Shown here piece after piece: positions 25,157 to 37,643 of a stretch of DNA of 60,928 nucleotides; position 1 is the first letter of the stretch, and each line of letters begins with the position of its first letter. A program made the translations under genes and the position numbers. This DNA is from Geothrix sp. (GTDB taxonomy: Bacteria > Acidobacteriota > Holophagae > Holophagales > Holophagaceae): positions 1-60,928 of the forward strand of contig JAUXSE010000032.1 in the NCBI GenBank assembly GCA_030681515.1, given 5' to 3'. The notes below the pieces were generated by a model. That model was not told the origin of the DNA, searched no databases, and worked only from the letters and a program-made list of their open reading frames with translations.

Positions 25157-26059
25157 CTAGAAGTGGACTTCCAGGGCGGCCATGAGGCAGGTCGTCCTGG
25201 GGTTGACCACGGAACCCGAAGGGGTCGCGGCCCAGGTCGCATAGGTGGGATCGCCGAACTTGTTGTCCCAGTACTCGAAGCCGGGGCCGATCTGCCAGGT
25301 GCCCTTCTTGGTGCGGAGGACCGGGCTGATGTCGAACATCCAGAAACCGCGGAACAGGGTCTCGAGCTTGGTCTCGACGCCAGAGCCGTCCTTGCCCTTG
25401 GGGCCGGTGAAGGTGGCGAAGCCCTTGACCGAGGTATTGACCTTGCCGAGCGCCACGGGGATGCCCCAGGCCGCGGCCACCTGGTAGGTGGGATCGAAGA
25501 CAACGTCCGTCGTGCCACCCTTGGCGATCGCGTATCCGCCGAAGGCATTGTGGTTCTTTTCCTTGTAGTAGAGCAGGCTGATATTGAGGAAGCCGGGCAC
25601 CTTGAAGTTGAAGGTGGGGCCGGCCATCAGCTTGTATACGGCCGGGGCGAAGGTGGTGTTCTTCGCGGCGTAGTCGAAGCCGAAGGTGAAGTCCATGCCG
25701 CGCACGGGGCCGAAGTCTATCTTGGTGTCGAAGACCTTGCCCAGGCTCAAGTTGTGCTTGTAGGTGACGTAGACTTCTTGGGCGCCCTGCTTCGCGAAGT
25801 TGGCGTTGGTCTGGGCGTTGTTGGAGGGGTCCGTGGCGTTGGACTTCAGCATGTCCACGCTGAAGAAGTTGCTGCCCAGGGAATAGCCCGAGACGTGGGT
25901 CAGGTTGAAGATGCTCTTCGCCACGGAGTCCGGGTTGGCCGGCTCCTGGAACTGGGTGCCGTAGCGGTAGCCGAAGGATGTGTCGCTCCAGTCGGCGGCG
26001 CTGACGGGGAGGGCGGCCAGGGCGACGATGCCCAGGGCGGCGAGGGTGAGGTTCTTCAT
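25157..26059 (-). CDS. Tsx/OmpK-like outer-membrane nucleoside channel
   Basis: The product has 300 residues from the ATG at 26059, which follows AAGGAG. A signal peptide (MKNLTLAALGIVALAALPVSA) precedes the mature start ADWSDTSFGYRYG. The N-terminal pattern W.D.S.GYRYG..F.EP......K.IFNLTH...Y..G.NFFSVDML.S is that of the Tsx/OmpK family of 12-stranded nucleoside-specific channels. Alternating beta strands continue to a terminal aromatic residue (LEVHF), the usual signal for outer-membrane assembly. It would carry nucleosides or purines across the outer membrane to the BMP-binding proteins. A sigma70-type promoter lies at 26173-26200, so it may head the transcript running towards ssnA. Confidence 0.88.
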   Translation of the reverse strand: MKNLTLAALGIVALAALPVSAADWSDTSFGYRYGTQFQEPANPDSVAKSIFNLTHVSGYSLGSNFFSVDMLKSNATDPSNNAQTNANFAKQGAQEVYVTYKHNLSLGKVFDTKIDFGPVRGMDFTFGFDYAAKNTTFAPAVYKLMAGPTFNFKVPGFLNISLLYYKEKNHNAFGGYAIAKGGTTDVVFDPTYQVAAAWGIPVALGKVNTSVKGFATFTGPKGKDGSGVETKLETLFRGFWMFDISPVLRTKKGTWQIGPGFEYWDNKFGDPTYATWAATPSGSVVNPRTTCLMAALEVHF

Positions 26060-26172
26060 GCCTGACTCCTTGATAGAGGCGACCAGGAACGCCTGGGCCT
26101 CGGTGGGGGTGGCGGAGGGGTGAAGCACAGACCTGACGGTGGAATCTCTGAAATCTCGGTGATTTTGAATCA

Positions 26173-26200
26173 AGATTAGGATAGAAAACCCATGGGTCAA
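26173..26200 (-). promoter_or_regulatory. sigma70-type promoter upstream of the tsx-like gene
   Basis: Read on the minus strand: TTGACC (26195-26200), a 16-bp spacer, and TAATCT (26173-26178). The upstream flank is A/T-rich (GAAAAATTCTTA). The same TTGAC[C/T]-N16-TA.. layout occurs at 33841-33868 and 42417-42444. Confidence 0.6.
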
Positions 26201-26227
26201 TAAGAATTTTTCGCCGGGTGAAAATTT

Positions 26228-29200
26228 TTACTCAGCGTCGGCCACCAGGGCGGGAAGGGCTGCCTCTGCGCTGAGCAGGGCGACGAGCGTGGCGCAGGGT
26301 GTGAGATCCACCGGGGTGCCTTCGGGAAGGACGGCCCGGGCTTCCCAATCCACCAGGGTCCAGGTTCCCGTCCGCAGGCGGGCGGTGATCTGCTCGCTCT
26401 GGTAATGGGCCCGATCGCCCCGCACTTCCAGGCTGTGGGCCTTTCCGCCCAGGCGGGCTTCGATGGCGAGGCCGGCGGGCCGGCGCATCAGGCGGAAGGC
26501 ATCGCCCTTGGCTTCGCGGTAGCCCTCCTCGTCAATCCAGAAGCGGGGCTTGTCCTTGTAGGGCGCTCCCGCGGCCGGGCAGAAGGTATCGCAGTTCCCG
26601 CAGTCGTTGCAGAAGTCGGCGATGTTGAGGGTCTGGACCCGCTGGTTCAGGTCAAAGGTGCGGGTGCCCTCCGCCACCAGCCGCCCCTGCCTCTGCACCA
26701 GCAGCGGCAACTGCATGCTGAAGGGTTCGATGCCGTAGGCCTGGTTGGCCCGGTTGGGACAGACCGTCACACACAAGCTGCACAGATCGTCACAGTCCAG
26801 GCACCGGCTGGCCTCCAGGGCGGCGGATTCCGCGGTGAAGGGCTTGAGGACTTCGTCGAAGCCGTGCCGCTCCGTGAGGGGCAGCACGGGCACCTTCTGG
26901 GCCCCCACCAGGCGGCCCTTCTTTTCCATGAGGGCCGCGTCGGTCTGGCCCTTTTCAAGCAAGGGCTCGGGCTTCAGTTCCACGCCGTGGCGGACGGCGA
27001 TGGCCTCGGCCACGGCCCGGCCGTCGGCGATGGCCAGGATCACGGAGGAGGCACCGTGCACCACATCGCCGCCCGCGAACAGACCCGGCACCGAGGTCTC
27101 CCGGGTGCGGGGGTCCACCACCAGGTAGCCGTTGCTGTTCCGCTGCACCTCCAGGCCCTCCAGGAAGTCCAGCACCGCCTCCTGGCTGATGGCCGAGATG
27201 ATGGTATCGGCGGGCAGCAGCACCTCGCTGCCCTCCACGGGCACCGGGCGGGGCCGGCCGGAGGCATCCCGCTCGCCCAGGCGCATCCGCGTGCAGGCGA
27301 GGCCGGCCACCCTGCCGCCTTCCGCCACCACGGAGGCCGGGGCCAGCAGGTCGCGGATGCCGATGCCCTCCTCGACGCAGTCGTGGACCTCGGCGGGATC
27401 CGCCGGCATCTGGGCCCGGGTGCGGCGGTACACGATGGTCACCTCACCGCCCGGCACCAGCCGGATCGCGGAACGCACGGCATCCATGGCGGAGTTGCCG
27501 GCGCCGATGACCAGCACCCGCCTGCCGAGATCCATGGGGATCCCCGCCCGCACGTTGTCCAGGAAGTCCAGGGCATCCATGACGCCCGGCGTGTCCTCGC
27601 CCGGAATCCCCAGGCGCTTGCCCTTCTGGGCGCCCACCGCCAGGAAGACATGGGGGTAGTCCTGGCGCAGCCCGGCCAGGGTGAAATCCCGGCCCAGCAC
27701 CTGGCCCAGGTGGATCGGGACACCCAGCTCCCGCAGGCGGACCAGGTCCCCCTCAAGGGTTTCATTGGGGAGCCGGTAGGCCGGAATCAGCCCGCCCACC
27801 ATGCCGCCCAGCTCCTGCTTGGCTTCGAAGACTTCCGGATCAAATCCCATCTTGGCCAGGAAGTAGGCTGCGGAGAGCCCCGCCGGGCCGGCGCCCACGA
27901 TGGCCACCTTCACGCCCAGGGACTTCCCTCGCACTTCGGCGGCACGCGGTCCGGCGTTTTCAAAGGCGAACCGCTTGATCTCCCGGATGGCCAGGGGCGC
28001 GTCGTAGAAGTTGCGGACGCAGCGCTCGGTGCAGGGATGATCGCAGACGCTGCCGGTGATGCCCGGCTGCGGATTGGTGCGGAGGATCACTTCCATGGCC
28101 TCGGCGGGCTTGCCGTGGGCCACCAGCCACAGGTAGTCGGGAATGTTCTGGTTCGTGGGGCACGCATCCACGCAGGGCGCGGCGATGCAATCGAAGTGGC
28201 CCAGGGGGCGATCGCCCTTGAAGACGAGGGGCCGGATGCTGCGCACGTAGGCATCATCGCCCAGGACCTTCACGGCATGCCGGGCCAGGTTGAAGCGGGC
28301 CCCATGGCCGCCGGAGCTGGCCTGCACGAAGGCGTCGAGGCTGTCCGCCCCGGCCTCGTCCATGGCGGCCTCGAGGTTCACCAGGTACTGCTGGAGGCGT
28401 GCGTAGCCGCCGGGCTTGAGCAGGTCGGTACAGACCGTCACGGGACCGAGGCCATCGGCCACCAGATCCGGGAAGTTGCGGGCATCGGCACCGCCGCAGA
28501 AGCTGAGGGGCACCTGCCCTCCCGTTTCCTCCATCACCAGGTGGGCGAGCGTGAGGGTGAGGGGATGCAGGGCCCGGCCCGAGAGGTACATCATCTTCTC
28601 GCGGGTGGGGAAGACGGGCCGGTGGTTCACCACTTCCAGGGTGTTGGAGAGCTTGAGGCCGAAGGTGGTCTCCCGGCCTTCAGCCACCTGGGCCAGCCGC
28701 TTCACCATGGCCATGGCGTCGTCCCACGTGGGATCGTGGCCGAAGGCTTCGTCGGGCACGGTGATGTCGAAGCCGAGGGTATCGTTGAGCAGGCCCCGCA
28801 GCCGCTCGGGACCGAGCAGCGTGGGGTTCAGCTTCACCCAGGTGTGCACGCCCAGATCGGTGAGGAGGAATTTGGCGATGCGTTCGATCTCCGCCGGGGG
28901 GCAGCCGTGCATGGTGGAGAGGGTGATCTGGTTGGAAAGCTCGGCGGGGATGTGGATGTCCCGCACGCCGGGGTAGATCTTCGCCACCGTGCCGATGGCG
29001 GCGGCCAGGGCCGGGCCGGCGTTCCGCATGTCCGCGATGAACTTCTGGACCCGGGGATGCTGGATGCCCTCCAGGTTGTAGCCCACGCTCATGCTGAAGT
29101 GGGTGCCGGGATCCGGCAGCCCCAGCTTGTGGGCCAGGGCGTGGATGAGCACCCAGCCGTTGAGGTACTCCGTGAAGGATTCCTCGAGCTTCAGTTCCTG

Positions 29201-29530
29201 GGACCATTCGCAGTTGTAGGTCTCGTCCGCCGCGTCAATGCAGGGCCTGGCTACCTCGATCTCGTCGAGGATCTGGACGGTCTTCAGCTCGACGAACCGG
29301 GCCCCGCAGAGCCAACTGGACACGATGTTCTGGGACAGCTGGGTGTGGGGCCCCGCGGCCACGCCCAGGGGCGCGGCTACGGTGTGCCCGAACAGCTCCC
29401 GGGCGAGCCTGGGGTGGGGAATCTGGAAGTTCTGCTTGGGGATGCCGAGCACGGTATCCCGGGTATCGAGTTCGTTGAAAATCCAGCCACTGAGCAGCTC
29501 GAGGGAGGCGGAGCGGAAGGCTTTTTCCAT
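26228..29530 (-). CDS. ygfK: YgfK-type putative selenate reductase/oxidoreductase subunit
   Basis: This 1100-residue multi-domain Fe-S flavoprotein matches YgfK. An N-terminal dihydroorotate-dehydrogenase-like part covers about residues 1-430 (for example HTVAAPLGVAAGPHTQLSQNI). An Fe-S segment CIAAPCVDACPTNQNIPDYLW plus CDHPCTERCVRNFYD lies near 455-505. A GltD-like NAD(P)H/FAD domain has VAIVGAGPAGLSAAYFLAKMGF near 545 and VLVIGAGNSAMDAV near 675. Ferredoxin-like cysteines lie near 920-990 (CLDCDDLCSLCVTVCPN and CNDCGNCDTFCP). It most likely passes electrons for the molybdenum hydroxylases. The selenate-reductase label is historical. Confidence 0.95.
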   Translation of the reverse strand: MEKAFRSASLELLSGWIFNELDTRDTVLGIPKQNFQIPHPRLARELFGHTVAAPLGVAAGPHTQLSQNIVSSWLCGARFVELKTVQILDEIEVARPCIDAADETYNCEWSQELKLEESFTEYLNGWVLIHALAHKLGLPDPGTHFSMSVGYNLEGIQHPRVQKFIADMRNAGPALAAAIGTVAKIYPGVRDIHIPAELSNQITLSTMHGCPPAEIERIAKFLLTDLGVHTWVKLNPTLLGPERLRGLLNDTLGFDITVPDEAFGHDPTWDDAMAMVKRLAQVAEGRETTFGLKLSNTLEVVNHRPVFPTREKMMYLSGRALHPLTLTLAHLVMEETGGQVPLSFCGGADARNFPDLVADGLGPVTVCTDLLKPGGYARLQQYLVNLEAAMDEAGADSLDAFVQASSGGHGARFNLARHAVKVLGDDAYVRSIRPLVFKGDRPLGHFDCIAAPCVDACPTNQNIPDYLWLVAHGKPAEAMEVILRTNPQPGITGSVCDHPCTERCVRNFYDAPLAIREIKRFAFENAGPRAAEVRGKSLGVKVAIVGAGPAGLSAAYFLAKMGFDPEVFEAKQELGGMVGGLIPAYRLPNETLEGDLVRLRELGVPIHLGQVLGRDFTLAGLRQDYPHVFLAVGAQKGKRLGIPGEDTPGVMDALDFLDNVRAGIPMDLGRRVLVIGAGNSAMDAVRSAIRLVPGGEVTIVYRRTRAQMPADPAEVHDCVEEGIGIRDLLAPASVVAEGGRVAGLACTRMRLGERDASGRPRPVPVEGSEVLLPADTIISAISQEAVLDFLEGLEVQRNSNGYLVVDPRTRETSVPGLFAGGDVVHGASSVILAIADGRAVAEAIAVRHGVELKPEPLLEKGQTDAALMEKKGRLVGAQKVPVLPLTERHGFDEVLKPFTAESAALEASRCLDCDDLCSLCVTVCPNRANQAYGIEPFSMQLPLLVQRQGRLVAEGTRTFDLNQRVQTLNIADFCNDCGNCDTFCPAAGAPYKDKPRFWIDEEGYREAKGDAFRLMRRPAGLAIEARLGGKAHSLEVRGDRAHYQSEQITARLRTGTWTLVDWEARAVLPEGTPVDLTPCATLVALLSAEAALPALVADAE

Positions 29531-29587
29531 GGTGCCGGTATCCTCGTGGTGCCCGAAACGGGAACGATGCTGGTGGGGCGCGGCGGG

Positions 29588-31123
29588 CTAGAGGTTGCCC
29601 GCGTAGACGCCGGGGAAGCGGGCGAGGAAGGCCGCGCAGTGCTGGAGTTCCCTCTCGTCCACGCATTCCCCGATCTTGTGGGTGTTCTGCTCGATGCCCG
29701 GGCCAAAGCCGATCATGGCGGGGTGCTTGTATACGTCGTTGAACACCCAGTTCTTCTTCACACTGCCTGGGATGTCGGCCGCCTTGGGCACGGGGAAGCC
29801 GACGCCGTCCGTGGAGAAGACCCAGCGGTCCACGCGGGGCTCCTTGGTGAGCACGCCACCGGAACCGATCTTGCCATCCACATGGGGGCTGATCACCTTC
29901 CGGTAGGCGCTCACGGCCGCTTGCACCGCCGGGTGCTCCTCGGGGGTGAGCCAGCCCAGGTAGACCTGGGGGTTGTTGAGGACATAACCCTTCCAGGAGG
30001 CGTCGGTGTAGGTGGGGATGGAGACCTCCACGGAGAGGCCGGCCTTCCGGGCGGTGGCCACCGAGTCCAGGGCCTCTACATCCGCCACGGACTGCTCGGG
30101 GGTCTCGCCGATGGTGAGGCGGCGGTCGAAGCGGAAGGTGAAGCGCTCGGGCACCGCGCAGTCGCTGGGCGTGTCCAGCCTGGCCCAGGAGGCGGTGCGG
30201 GTGCCATGGCCCAGGAACTTGTCGTCCTTGAAACCGACGCGCTGGTCATACTTCTCGGCGGCCTCCTTCACGATGGCGCCGCCGAACTCCAGCGGGTTCT
30301 TGCCTTCCCAGGGCATGGAACCATGGCAGGACTTGCCGGTGACGGTAACCTCGATCTGCATGCGGCCGCGCTGGCCCCGGTAGATCCCGAGGGCGCCCTG
30401 CTTCGAGCAGCCGCTGCCGTCCGTGAGGATGACGACATCCGGGATGATCTCGGCCGGGGCGGTGGGGAACACCTTGCGCACCAGATACATCGGTCCGGCG
30501 CCATCGTTGTCCTCCTCGCAGGCGGTGGCATAGGAGCGCACGATGACACCCTTCAGCGCGCCCTCGCCTTCCAGCTCCAGCAGGATCTTGGTGGCGATGG
30601 CCGCGGCGACCACACCGCCCAGCTGGTCCGCGGAGCCGCGACCGAAGATGAGGTGGTTCCACTCGGTCTCGGGGGGCATGTAGCCGAGCTCCTTGTTCAG
30701 GAACGCCTTGTTGACCTTGGCGGCGTCGGTGATGCCATTGAAACAGTCCACGCCGACGACCTTCTCCCGCCACTGGGCGCGAAGGGGCTTCACCGTATCC
30801 GTGTGGCCGTCAATGTAGATCACCTTCTTTTCGGCCGAGGGGATGCCATCGTTGGGATCCTCCACGCACCAGACCAGGTTTCCGAAATCGTCGAAGAAGG
30901 CGTCCTCGGGGCGGCGGACGGCCTTGATCTCGATGACTTTCTTTCGGAGGTAGTCAAGGCGGGGGAACTCGTGGTTGGAGGTACCGCAGTGGGGATCTCC
31001 GCCCTGGTCCACGGGCTTGTCCACGTAGTCGGCGGGAATCCGGATGGCCTCCTTCAGCATTTCAGAGGCGAGGGGCAGGTATTTGGCTGCCAGTTCCGCG
31101 ATGCGGGCGTCAAGGTTGGACAT
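29588..31123 (-). CDS. ygeY: YgeY family selenium-metabolism-linked hydrolase
   Basis: This 511-residue M20-type metallo-hydrolase begins near the family start (MSNLDARIAELAAKYLP). Metal and catalytic motifs: IYIDGHTDTV near residue 105 (HTD), FGRGSADQLGG near 165 (Asp ligand, normally GRGxxDxKG), and YATACEEDNDGAG near 203 (the Glu-Glu pair). YgeY proteins of this type occur almost only with selenium-dependent molybdenum hydroxylases. They probably cleave an amide or carbamoyl bond in an intermediate; the substrate is not established. The gene lies between the fused xanthine dehydrogenase and ygfK, 57-73 bp from each, consistent with one operon. Confidence 0.92.
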   Translation of the reverse strand: MSNLDARIAELAAKYLPLASEMLKEAIRIPADYVDKPVDQGGDPHCGTSNHEFPRLDYLRKKVIEIKAVRRPEDAFFDDFGNLVWCVEDPNDGIPSAEKKVIYIDGHTDTVKPLRAQWREKVVGVDCFNGITDAAKVNKAFLNKELGYMPPETEWNHLIFGRGSADQLGGVVAAAIATKILLELEGEGALKGVIVRSYATACEEDNDGAGPMYLVRKVFPTAPAEIIPDVVILTDGSGCSKQGALGIYRGQRGRMQIEVTVTGKSCHGSMPWEGKNPLEFGGAIVKEAAEKYDQRVGFKDDKFLGHGTRTASWARLDTPSDCAVPERFTFRFDRRLTIGETPEQSVADVEALDSVATARKAGLSVEVSIPTYTDASWKGYVLNNPQVYLGWLTPEEHPAVQAAVSAYRKVISPHVDGKIGSGGVLTKEPRVDRWVFSTDGVGFPVPKAADIPGSVKKNWVFNDVYKHPAMIGFGPGIEQNTHKIGECVDERELQHCAAFLARFPGVYAGNL

Positions 31124-31196
31124 GAAGGGGCTCCGGGTTGGATGGGTGGACAGGCTCCGGTTCGGGACCGGGCGGAGAAAGGGCGGGAGTTCGAAT

Positions 31197-33797
<2,601 letters not shown>

Positions 33798-33840
33798 GAA
33801 TCCCTCTCCTTTCATGGCCCGCGCCCCTGGACCCTGATTC

Positions 33841-33868
33841 ATTCTAGAAATCATGACGGGTAGGTCAA
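33841..33868 (-). promoter_or_regulatory. sigma70-type promoter of the xdh-ygeY-ygfK unit
   Basis: Read on the minus strand: TTGACC (33863-33868), a 16-bp spacer and TAGAAT (33841-33846), 44 bp upstream of the xdh start. A second TTGACT lies just upstream, and the region is A/T-rich with runs of A. It closely resembles the promoters at 26173-26200 and 42417-42444. Confidence 0.65.
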
Positions 33869-33945
33869 TAATTTTCTTTCATAGTCAATTTTTTTATCAC
33901 CCCCTGGATCGCCCCCCACCACAGGGGCCCCGGGGAGGAAGCCGA

Positions 33946-34812
33946 TCATCCGTTCGCCAGTTCCCGGAGCATGTGGCCGAGGACGTTCCGAGTGACGACG
34001 CGGCGGTAGTGGGCGCTGGCCCGGATATCGTCAATGGGGCTCATATCGTCCAGGAGCGCGGCCCGGGCCGCCTCGATGGGCAGTGCGGCCAGGGGTTTCC
34101 CGATGATCGCGGCTTCGGCGTTCCGGGCCCTCGCGGGCACCGGAGCCACCGAGCCCAGGCCGATCCGCAGGTCCGCCACCAGGCCATCCTCGATGCGGGC
34201 ATGGGCGGCCAGGCAGACCTTGGCGATGGCCTGGGCCTGCCGGGTGCCCACCTTGCGGAAGTAATGGAAGCTCCGGCCCGGGGGCTTGGGCACGAGGATC
34301 CGCGCCACCAGCTCGTCGGCCGCCAGATCCATGCGCTTGTAGCCCAGGTGGAAGCGGTCGTAGGCCACGCGCCGGAGGCCCCGGGGGGAGACCAGTTCCA
34401 GTTCCGCGCCGTAGGCCAGCAGGCTGGGCGGCGTATCCGCCGCGGGGCTGGCGTTGACGATGTTGCCCCCCAGGGTGCCCCGGTTCTGGATGGCCCGGGC
34501 GCCGGTGGCGCGGGCGCTCTTCACCAGGTTGGGGAAGTGCTCGTGGACGGCCCGGCAATTCTGGATATCGGTGAAGGTCGTCAGGGCCCCGAAGACCAGG
34601 GAGGCCGAGTCCTCCTGGATTCCCCCCAGCTCCGGGAGGCGGGAGATGTCCAGGAAGCGCGTGGCCTCCAGGCGGCCCGCGTTGTAGACCACCATGAGAT
34701 CCGTGCCCCCGGCGAAGGGGGTCCAGACCCCGGGCTCCCGGGACAGGGTTTCCAGGGCCTCCGCCAGGCTGGCCGGCACCCGGATATCGCAATCGGGCAG
34801 GTAGCCTCTCAT
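33946..34812 (-). CDS. xanthine-dehydrogenase-type FAD-binding subunit
   Basis: The product has 288 residues, the size of the medium FAD-binding subunit (CoxM/XdhB/YgfM type). FAD pyrophosphate motifs: [16 protein letters not shown] near residue 33 and [23 protein letters not shown] near 108. The C-terminal CO-dehydrogenase flavoprotein domain follows from about 180. The ATG at 34812 overlaps the TGA of the small-subunit gene. With the two genes upstream it forms the standard large, small and medium set of a molybdenum hydroxylase. Confidence 0.93.
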   Translation of the reverse strand: MRGYLPDCDIRVPASLAEALETLSREPGVWTPFAGGTDLMVVYNAGRLEATRFLDISRLPELGGIQEDSASLVFGALTTFTDIQNCRAVHEHFPNLVKSARATGARAIQNRGTLGGNIVNASPAADTPPSLLAYGAELELVSPRGLRRVAYDRFHLGYKRMDLAADELVARILVPKPPGRSFHYFRKVGTRQAQAIAKVCLAAHARIEDGLVADLRIGLGSVAPVPARARNAEAAIIGKPLAALPIEAARAALLDDMSPIDDIRASAHYRRVVTRNVLGHMLRELANG

Positions 34813-35285
34813 CGGGATTCTTCCCCGGCCGCCGCGTGCACCGCGTCCAGGATCTTGGAATACCCGGTGCACCGGCAGAGATTCCCCGCCAATCCATCGC
34901 GGATCTCCCCATCGGTGGGACTGGGGCAGCGATGCAGGAGATCTGTGGCCGCGATGAGCATGCCGGGCGTGCAGAAGCCGCACTGGGCGCCGTTGTGGGT
35001 CACGAAGGCGGCCTGGAGGCCGGAGAGGCGCTCGCCCTGGGCCAGCCCTTCCACGGTGACCACCGCGGCGCCCTGGACCTGCGCCGCGGGCACCAGACAG
35101 CTGTTCACCACCTGCCCATCGAGGAGGACCGTGCAGGCGCCGCACTCCCCTTCGCCGCAGCCCTCCTTGGTGCCCGTGAGATGCAGCTCCTCCCGGAGCA
35201 CGTCCAGCAGCCGCGCGAAGGGATGCACGCTCAGGGTGCGGTCCTCGCCATTGACCTTCACGGCCAGGGTGATCCGGTCAGCCAT
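34809..35285 (-). CDS. xanthine-dehydrogenase-type [2Fe-2S] subunit
   Basis: The product has 158 residues, the usual length of the small Fe-S subunit (CoxS/XdhC/YagT type). The plant-type cluster ligands are in [21 protein letters not shown] near residue 43. The second cluster domain carries [10 protein letters not shown] near 100 and [11 protein letters not shown] near 135. It moves electrons from the molybdenum centre to FAD. Its gene overlaps both the molybdopterin-subunit gene (8 bp) and the FAD-subunit gene (4 bp). Confidence 0.95.
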   Translation of the reverse strand: MADRITLAVKVNGEDRTLSVHPFARLLDVLREELHLTGTKEGCGEGECGACTVLLDGQVVNSCLVPAAQVQGAAVVTVEGLAQGERLSGLQAAFVTHNGAQCGFCTPGMLIAATDLLHRCPSPTDGEIRDGLAGNLCRCTGYSKILDAVHAAAGEESR

Positions 35286-37518
35286 GGGGGGCCTCCTCGC
35301 AGCGCTCCAGAAGCCGGTCCGGAGTCATGGGAACCTCGTCCAGGCGCAGGGGACCGAGGGCGTTCTCAAGGGCGTTCAGCAGGGCCGGGGCCGGGCCGTC
35401 CATGGGCAGCTCACCGAGGCCCTTGGCGCCGCCGGGGCCCGCCGGGTGGGCATTCTCCACGAAGACCACCTGGATCCGCGGAAGATCGGCGCTGGTGGGA
35501 ATGATGTAGTTGGTCATCTGGTTGTTGATCATCCGGCCCTGCCGGGTGGTGACCTCCTCCCAGAGGCCCCAGCCGATGCCCTGGGCAACGCCGCCTTCGA
35601 TCTGGCCCGCCGCCAGCACGGGATTCACCACGCGGCCCACCTCCTGCACCGCGGCAAAGTCCTCGACCTTCACTTCGTAGGTGTCCGTATCCACCCTCAC
35701 CTCGGCGGCGTAGCAGGCCCAGGCGTAGGTGGGATACGCATCGCCCCGATAGGTGGCGTCATCCCAGGCGATGTGGGGCGGCCGGTGGTACTGGCCGTAG
35801 CACTTCACGGAGCCCAGGGCCGCCACCGCCCCGCGGACGGCCTCCCGGAAGGCGTCCGCCGTATAGGGCTCCTTGAGGAATTTCTGCTGCACCAGGGACT
35901 GCTTGAAGCCCATGGCCGCATCCTCCAGGATCCGCCCCACCACCATGGTGCTGCGGGAGGCCACGGTGGGTCCGCTGTTGGGCACCCGGTCCGTGTCCAC
36001 TTCGGCCACATCCACCATCTCGTAGGGCAGCTGGAGGGCCTCGGCGACGATCTGGGCGAACACGGTGTTCTTCCCCTGCCCCATTTCCGTGGACGCGGCG
36101 AGGACGGACACGGTGCCATCGGCCAGACCCTCGACCCCGGCCACGGAGGCCAGGTGGGTTTCGCCGCTGCCCGTGAAGCCGCAGCCGTGCATGAAGACCG
36201 AAAAGCCGACCCCCCGCTTGATGGGATCGTCCCCCGGGTTGGTGATGGCGAAGGCCGCGCGCTTGTCGTGATAGCCGATCCGCTCCAGGGCGCGGTCCAT
36301 GAGGCCCCCCAGGTCCAGGTCCTCCCGGATCACCTGTCCGGTGGCCATGGTGTCCCCCAGGCGCAGGAAGTTCTTCCGGCGCAGCTCGACGGCGCTCAGG
36401 CCCATCCTCCGGGCGCAGACATCCATGTGGCGCTCCAGGGCGAAGAGGCTCTGGGGGGCGCCGAAGCCCCGGAAGGCGCCATGCGGTGGCGTGTTCGTGG
36501 CCGCGGCCCGGGCGTGCACCTTGACGTGGGGGCACCGGTAGACGCCCGCCGCGTGGAGCGCCCCGCGGCTCAGCACCACCGGGGACATGGTGGCGTAGGC
36601 GCCGCCGTCAATCACGAAATCAACTTCCATGGCCAACAGCCGGCCTTCGGCGTCGAAGGCCGTCCTCAACCGCGTGCGGGAGGGATGCCGCTTGGTGGTG
36701 CAGGCCAGATCCTCTTCCCGGTCGTAGATCAGCTTCACCGGCCGGCCGCTCTTCCAGGCCAGCAGGGCCGCGTGACCGCCGTTCACCGAGGGGTAGTCCT
36801 CCTTGCCGCCGAAGGCGCCGCCCATCTCCATGGCCACCACCCGCACCCGGTCATCGGGCAGGCCGAAGAGCTGCTTGAGGGCCCCATGCACATAGTAGGG
36901 GCATTGCAGGGAGCCCCAGACCGTCACCCGGATCCCGGCCGCCTCCCGTTCCACCATCGCCACCATGGCGTTGGTCTCCAGGTACATCTGCTCCTGGGCG
37001 CCCGTGCGGTATTCCCCTTCGATCACATGGGCGGCCTGGGCCCACACCGGCTCCGGATCACCCTTCTGGATCCAGATCTCCTTCAGGAGGTTGTGGGTGC
37101 CGTAGATGACCTGCTCCAGATCCAGCGAGGCCTGGAGGTCCAGGATGGCCGGGCGTTCCTCCACGTCCAGCCGGACGGCTTTCCGGGCCTTCTCCGCCAG
37201 GCGGCGGTCCGGGTGGGCCAGGAGCGCCACGGGCTGCTCCATGTGGGTGATCTCTTCGCCGATCCCCACCAGGAAGGGCTGGTCATGCACCACGGAGGCC
37301 ACGCGATTCTGGCCCGGGATATCCGCGGCGGTGACGATGGTGAATTCATCCCAGGGGATGCCCTCGCCGAAATGGATGCCCATGAGGATGCCCCGGGGCA
37401 CCTGGGAGCGGACGGTGACGCCATGGATGGCGCCGGGCAGGAACTTGTCGTCCGCATAGCAGGCGGTGCCCGTGACCTTGGCACGGCCTTCCTTCCGGCT
37501 GGAAGAAGCTCCGATCAC
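35278..37518 (-). CDS. xanthine-dehydrogenase-type molybdopterin-binding subunit
   Basis: The preferred start is GTG at 37518 ([17 protein letters not shown]), six bases after a full AGGAGG, giving 746 residues. An in-frame ATG at 37554 lacks such a site. Domains are a/b hammerhead ([18 protein letters not shown]) then molybdopterin-binding: [12 protein letters not shown] near 235, [18 protein letters not shown] near 345, [12 protein letters not shown] near 480 and the catalytic glutamate in [12 protein letters not shown] near the end. It forms a heterotrimer with the Fe-S and FAD subunits. The substrate is inferred to be a purine from the neighbours; hydroxylation of another N-heterocycle remains possible. 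Confidence 0.93.
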   Translation of the reverse strand: MIGASSSRKEGRAKVTGTACYADDKFLPGAIHGVTVRSQVPRGILMGIHFGEGIPWDEFTIVTAADIPGQNRVASVVHDQPFLVGIGEEITHMEQPVALLAHPDRRLAEKARKAVRLDVEERPAILDLQASLDLEQVIYGTHNLLKEIWIQKGDPEPVWAQAAHVIEGEYRTGAQEQMYLETNAMVAMVEREAAGIRVTVWGSLQCPYYVHGALKQLFGLPDDRVRVVAMEMGGAFGGKEDYPSVNGGHAALLAWKSGRPVKLIYDREEDLACTTKRHPSRTRLRTAFDAEGRLLAMEVDFVIDGGAYATMSPVVLSRGALHAAGVYRCPHVKVHARAAATNTPPHGAFRGFGAPQSLFALERHMDVCARRMGLSAVELRRKNFLRLGDTMATGQVIREDLDLGGLMDRALERIGYHDKRAAFAITNPGDDPIKRGVGFSVFMHGCGFTGSGETHLASVAGVEGLADGTVSVLAASTEMGQGKNTVFAQIVAEALQLPYEMVDVAEVDTDRVPNSGPTVASRSTMVVGRILEDAAMGFKQSLVQQKFLKEPYTADAFREAVRGAVAALGSVKCYGQYHRPPHIAWDDATYRGDAYPTYAWACYAAEVRVDTDTYEVKVEDFAAVQEVGRVVNPVLAAGQIEGGVAQGIGWGLWEEVTTRQGRMINNQMTNYIIPTSADLPRIQVVFVENAHPAGPGGAKGLGELPMDGPAPALLNALENALGPLRLDEVPMTPDRLLERCEEAPHG

Positions 37519-37643
37519 GGGGGGCCTCCTGGTAGCTATGATGCGTTCCCCCATGGAGACATGCCCATGGGGGCGGAGGAATGAAGACGCGGATGGCAGG
37601 CGGGAGGGGTGGGATGCCCCTCCCGCCTGGCACCCCCTTTGAT